Shown piece after piece: positions 50,284 to 51,838 of a stretch of DNA of 51,838 bases. The notes beneath the pieces were generated by a model. That model did no database searches, was not told the origin of the DNA, and worked only from the letters and a program-made list of their open reading frames with translations. Source of the DNA: an uncultured bacterium (GTDB lineage: Bacteria > Patescibacteriota > Microgenomatia > UBA1400 > PJMF01); the NCBI GenBank assembly GCA_903959355.1, contig CAJBWJ010000032.1, forward strand, positions 1 to 51,838, given 5' to 3'. Within the stretch, counting starts at the first letter, position 1. The number at the start of each line of letters is the position of its first letter. Position numbers and translations under genes: made by a program.

Positions 50284-51838
50284 TTAAAATCAATTCCGTT
50301 TAGATTGAGACCGCCTAGATTAAGATCTCCTACACCAAGGTTTAGAGTGTTGGTTGTACACCAGCCTGCGTAGTAAGGAGTTCCAGGAATTGGTCCATTT
50401 ACCATGTATGGAGCTACTCTGTATTGATAGGTGTGATTGCTAGAAATGCTGTTGTCAACAAAGCTAGTAGTGTTGGCGGCAATACCAGTTTGCAAAACTA
50501 TCCAACCGGCGCCATCAACATTACGTTGAACTTCATAGTAATCTTCAGCAGTTGAGCTATCACCCCAAACTACTTCTAATTGATTGTCGGTACTGCCTTC
50601 TTTTACAGAACATGCGCTCGATGTGGTAATACTATCAGTGTTAACGTACTCAGTAACGTAGCGAATAATAACAATTCCAGAGCCACCAGTACCACCAGCA
50701 CCACCGGCACTATATGTATATGGAGCAGAAAGACTTAATATTCCGCCACTTCCGCCACCGCCACCATTACCAGTGTTAGCTGCACCAGCTGTTCCAGCTA
50801 TAGCACCAGTTGATCTGCCACCAGCACCACCGGCAGCATAAGTAACAGCTGCTCCACTAATGCTGTTGCTAGTTCCAGCTCCACCAGCACCAGGTAGAGT
50901 AAGGCCTGTGCCAGCTGCACCAACTGCGCTAGAACCACCACCACCTCCACCAGAAGTACAAGTTGCACCATATGTGCCAAAACCAAGTCCACCATTATTT
51001 CCTTGACCTGCAATACCAGTTCCAACAATTTGATTGGCAGCCATGCTACCTCCACCACTGCCGCCATTTGCGCCAGAAACTCCACCATTACCTCCAGCAC
51101 TTGCTGTTAATGTGGAGAAGGCAGAATTTGCTCCAGCTCCACCAACAGTTACATTGGATGATCCTGCTCCAATTGAGAATGAAGCGTTGTATATTAAGCC
51201 GCCAGCACCAGCACCACCTGCTCCTAGACAATCACTTGTTCCAGTGCCACCGATACCGCCTCCAGCAACAACTAAGACTTGAGCTGTAAGAGCATTGTTG
51301 ACGATAAGAATTCCATTGCTAGTAAAAGTATGAATGGTGTATCCACCAGCATAAGTAATGGTTCCACCAGTAGCCATTTGGCGAACAACTGTAGGATCGA
51401 TAATAATAGGATAAACTCTGTCTTGGCTATTTAACCACTCTGGATCGACGACAAGACTAATATCGTATTTGGTTTCGTTGCCCTTGCTTTTGATTTTAAA
51501 TTGTACGTTGTCGGTGCGATTACCAGCTTTATCTATAGCAAACGGTTTTTCAAAATGAAAAAGATAAATATCATTTTTATCGTAAAAAATAGGGTTGAGA
51601 GTGGTGCCATCTTTTGCTTTTTGAGCATAGGCTCCTTGAAAATTACCTTCAAATGAAAAAATATTGGAATCGTCTTTCTTTTGGCGAGGTTTATTTAAGA
51701 TAATTTCTTCTTTAATACCATTTGGTAAAACTTGATACTGAATGTCGATGTTTTTTTCTACTTCTTTAAAAGTTATTCTCTCTTTATTGTCACTGACAAT
51801 TGAGGTGCTTGTTTTTTCAGTTGGGTAGGAGAATACAA
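50280..51838 (-). CDS. Glycine-rich surface protein, cut by window edge
   Basis: 519 residues are visible; the start lies beyond 51838. The frame stays open upstream of the ATG at 51377: residues such as VFSYPTEKTSTSIVSD and VVDPEWLNSQDRVYPIIIDP continue to the edge. That part resembles the beta-rich segment before the YPvvIDPtv motif in bacterial surface and RHS-type proteins. Then come a glycine-rich domain (ATGGTITYAGGYTIHTFTSNG, with about 210 residues rich in GGxGG) and a fibronectin type III domain (about the last 110). The end GDLNLGGLNLNG is repetitive. A surface adhesin or pilus-associated role is likely. Confidence 0.85.
   Translation of the reverse strand, partial: VFSYPTEKTSTSIVSDNKERITFKEVEKNIDIQYQVLPNGIKEEIILNKPRQKKDDSNIFSFEGNFQGAYAQKAKDGTTLNPIFYDKNDIYLFHFEKPFAIDKAGNRTDNVQFKIKSKGNETKYDISLVVDPEWLNSQDRVYPIIIDPTVVRQMATGGTITYAGGYTIHTFTSNGILIVNNALTAQVLVVAGGGIGGTGTSDCLGAGGAGAGGLIYNASFSIGAGSSNVTVGGAGANSAFSTLTASAGGNGGVSGANGGSGGGSMAANQIVGTGIAGQGNNGGLGFGTYGATCTSGGGGGGSSAVGAAGTGLTLPGAGGAGTSNSISGAAVTYAAGGAGGRSTGAIAGTAGAANTGNGGGGGSGGILSLSAPYTYSAGGAGGTGGSGIVIIRYVTEYVNTDSITTSSACSVKEGSTDNQLEVVWGDSSTAEDYYEVQRNVDGAGWIVLQTGIAANTTSFVDNSISSNHTYQYRVAPYMVNGPIPGTPYYAGWCTTNTLNLGVGDLNLGGLNLNGIDFN

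Noticed and set aside
50963..51289. Pro/Gln-rich plus-strand open frames
   Set aside because: They are the complement of glycine codons in the glycine-rich surface gene; composition explains them.
1..51838. Recoded UGA (Gracilibacteria/SR1 code)
   Set aside because: Genes end properly at TGA (for example 37129-37131 and 22569-22571) without extended homology behind the stop.
1..51838. tRNA genes, CRISPR arrays, transposases or prophage genes
   Set aside because: I looked in the gaps and frames and found no supporting pattern.

Overview
The window is AT-rich and gene-dense. Its gene content suggests a member of the Candidate Phyla Radiation (Patescibacteria), perhaps the Microgenomates side. 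Evidence: a DUF4012 protein; a PrgI / TraC-like / VirB4 / VirB6-type secretion locus with VirD4-like and VirB2-like genes; VanW and SpoIID proteins outside any sporulation context; short type IV prepilins; a glycine-rich surface protein; and no biosynthetic operons. The phylum is an inference; no rRNA is present to prove it. UGA is used as a stop (end of the gene at 36652-37131), so the Gracilibacteria/SR1 code does not apply.

Left part (1-9204, all minus strand) is the replication-origin neighbourhood. Read in the direction of transcription it runs dnaA, origin, dnaN, rpmH, rnpA, yidD, yidC, jag, an RNase HI-like gene, a DUF4012 gene and the start of rplY (bL25). The dnaA-dnaN gap holds a consensus DnaA box, a short GC-rich spacer and six TAG-type trinucleotides leading into AT-rich DNA, which is the layout of a DnaA-trio unwinding element. 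The dnaA promoter overlaps two more DnaA boxes.

Middle part (9205-30044) is a chromosomal type IV secretion-like locus. It encodes a VirB4 ATPase, a TraC-like protein with a very long tail free of Lys and Arg, PrgI with an extra C-terminal domain, a 1283-residue membrane protein ending in a degenerate LytM-like domain, a 1215-residue protein I cannot identify, a VirB6-like channel protein, an inactive-looking DHH relative, a 974-residue secreted protein with a lysozyme-like region, and two VirB2-like proteins with large cysteine-containing ectodomains. A VirD4-like ATPase lies further right (38936-41080). Together they could form an envelope-spanning machine with its own wall-cutting parts.

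Right part (30113-51838) mixes cell-wall and surface genes (SpoIID, VanW, membrane-anchored solute-binding protein, YvcK, LysM-M23 peptidase, O-antigen-ligase-like TPR protein, three prepilins, glycine-rich protein) with housekeeping genes (radA, rho, obgE). A 620-base gap at 41081-41703 has promoters and intrinsic terminators on both strands and may encode overlapping sense and antisense RNAs.

A window-wide pattern is that many first genes have a -10 hexamer ending only 6-10 bases before the start codon, implying leaderless or nearly leaderless mRNAs. Several of these starts are downstream of the longest-ORF starts. Convergent genes often overlap at their stop codons, leaving no room for terminators.
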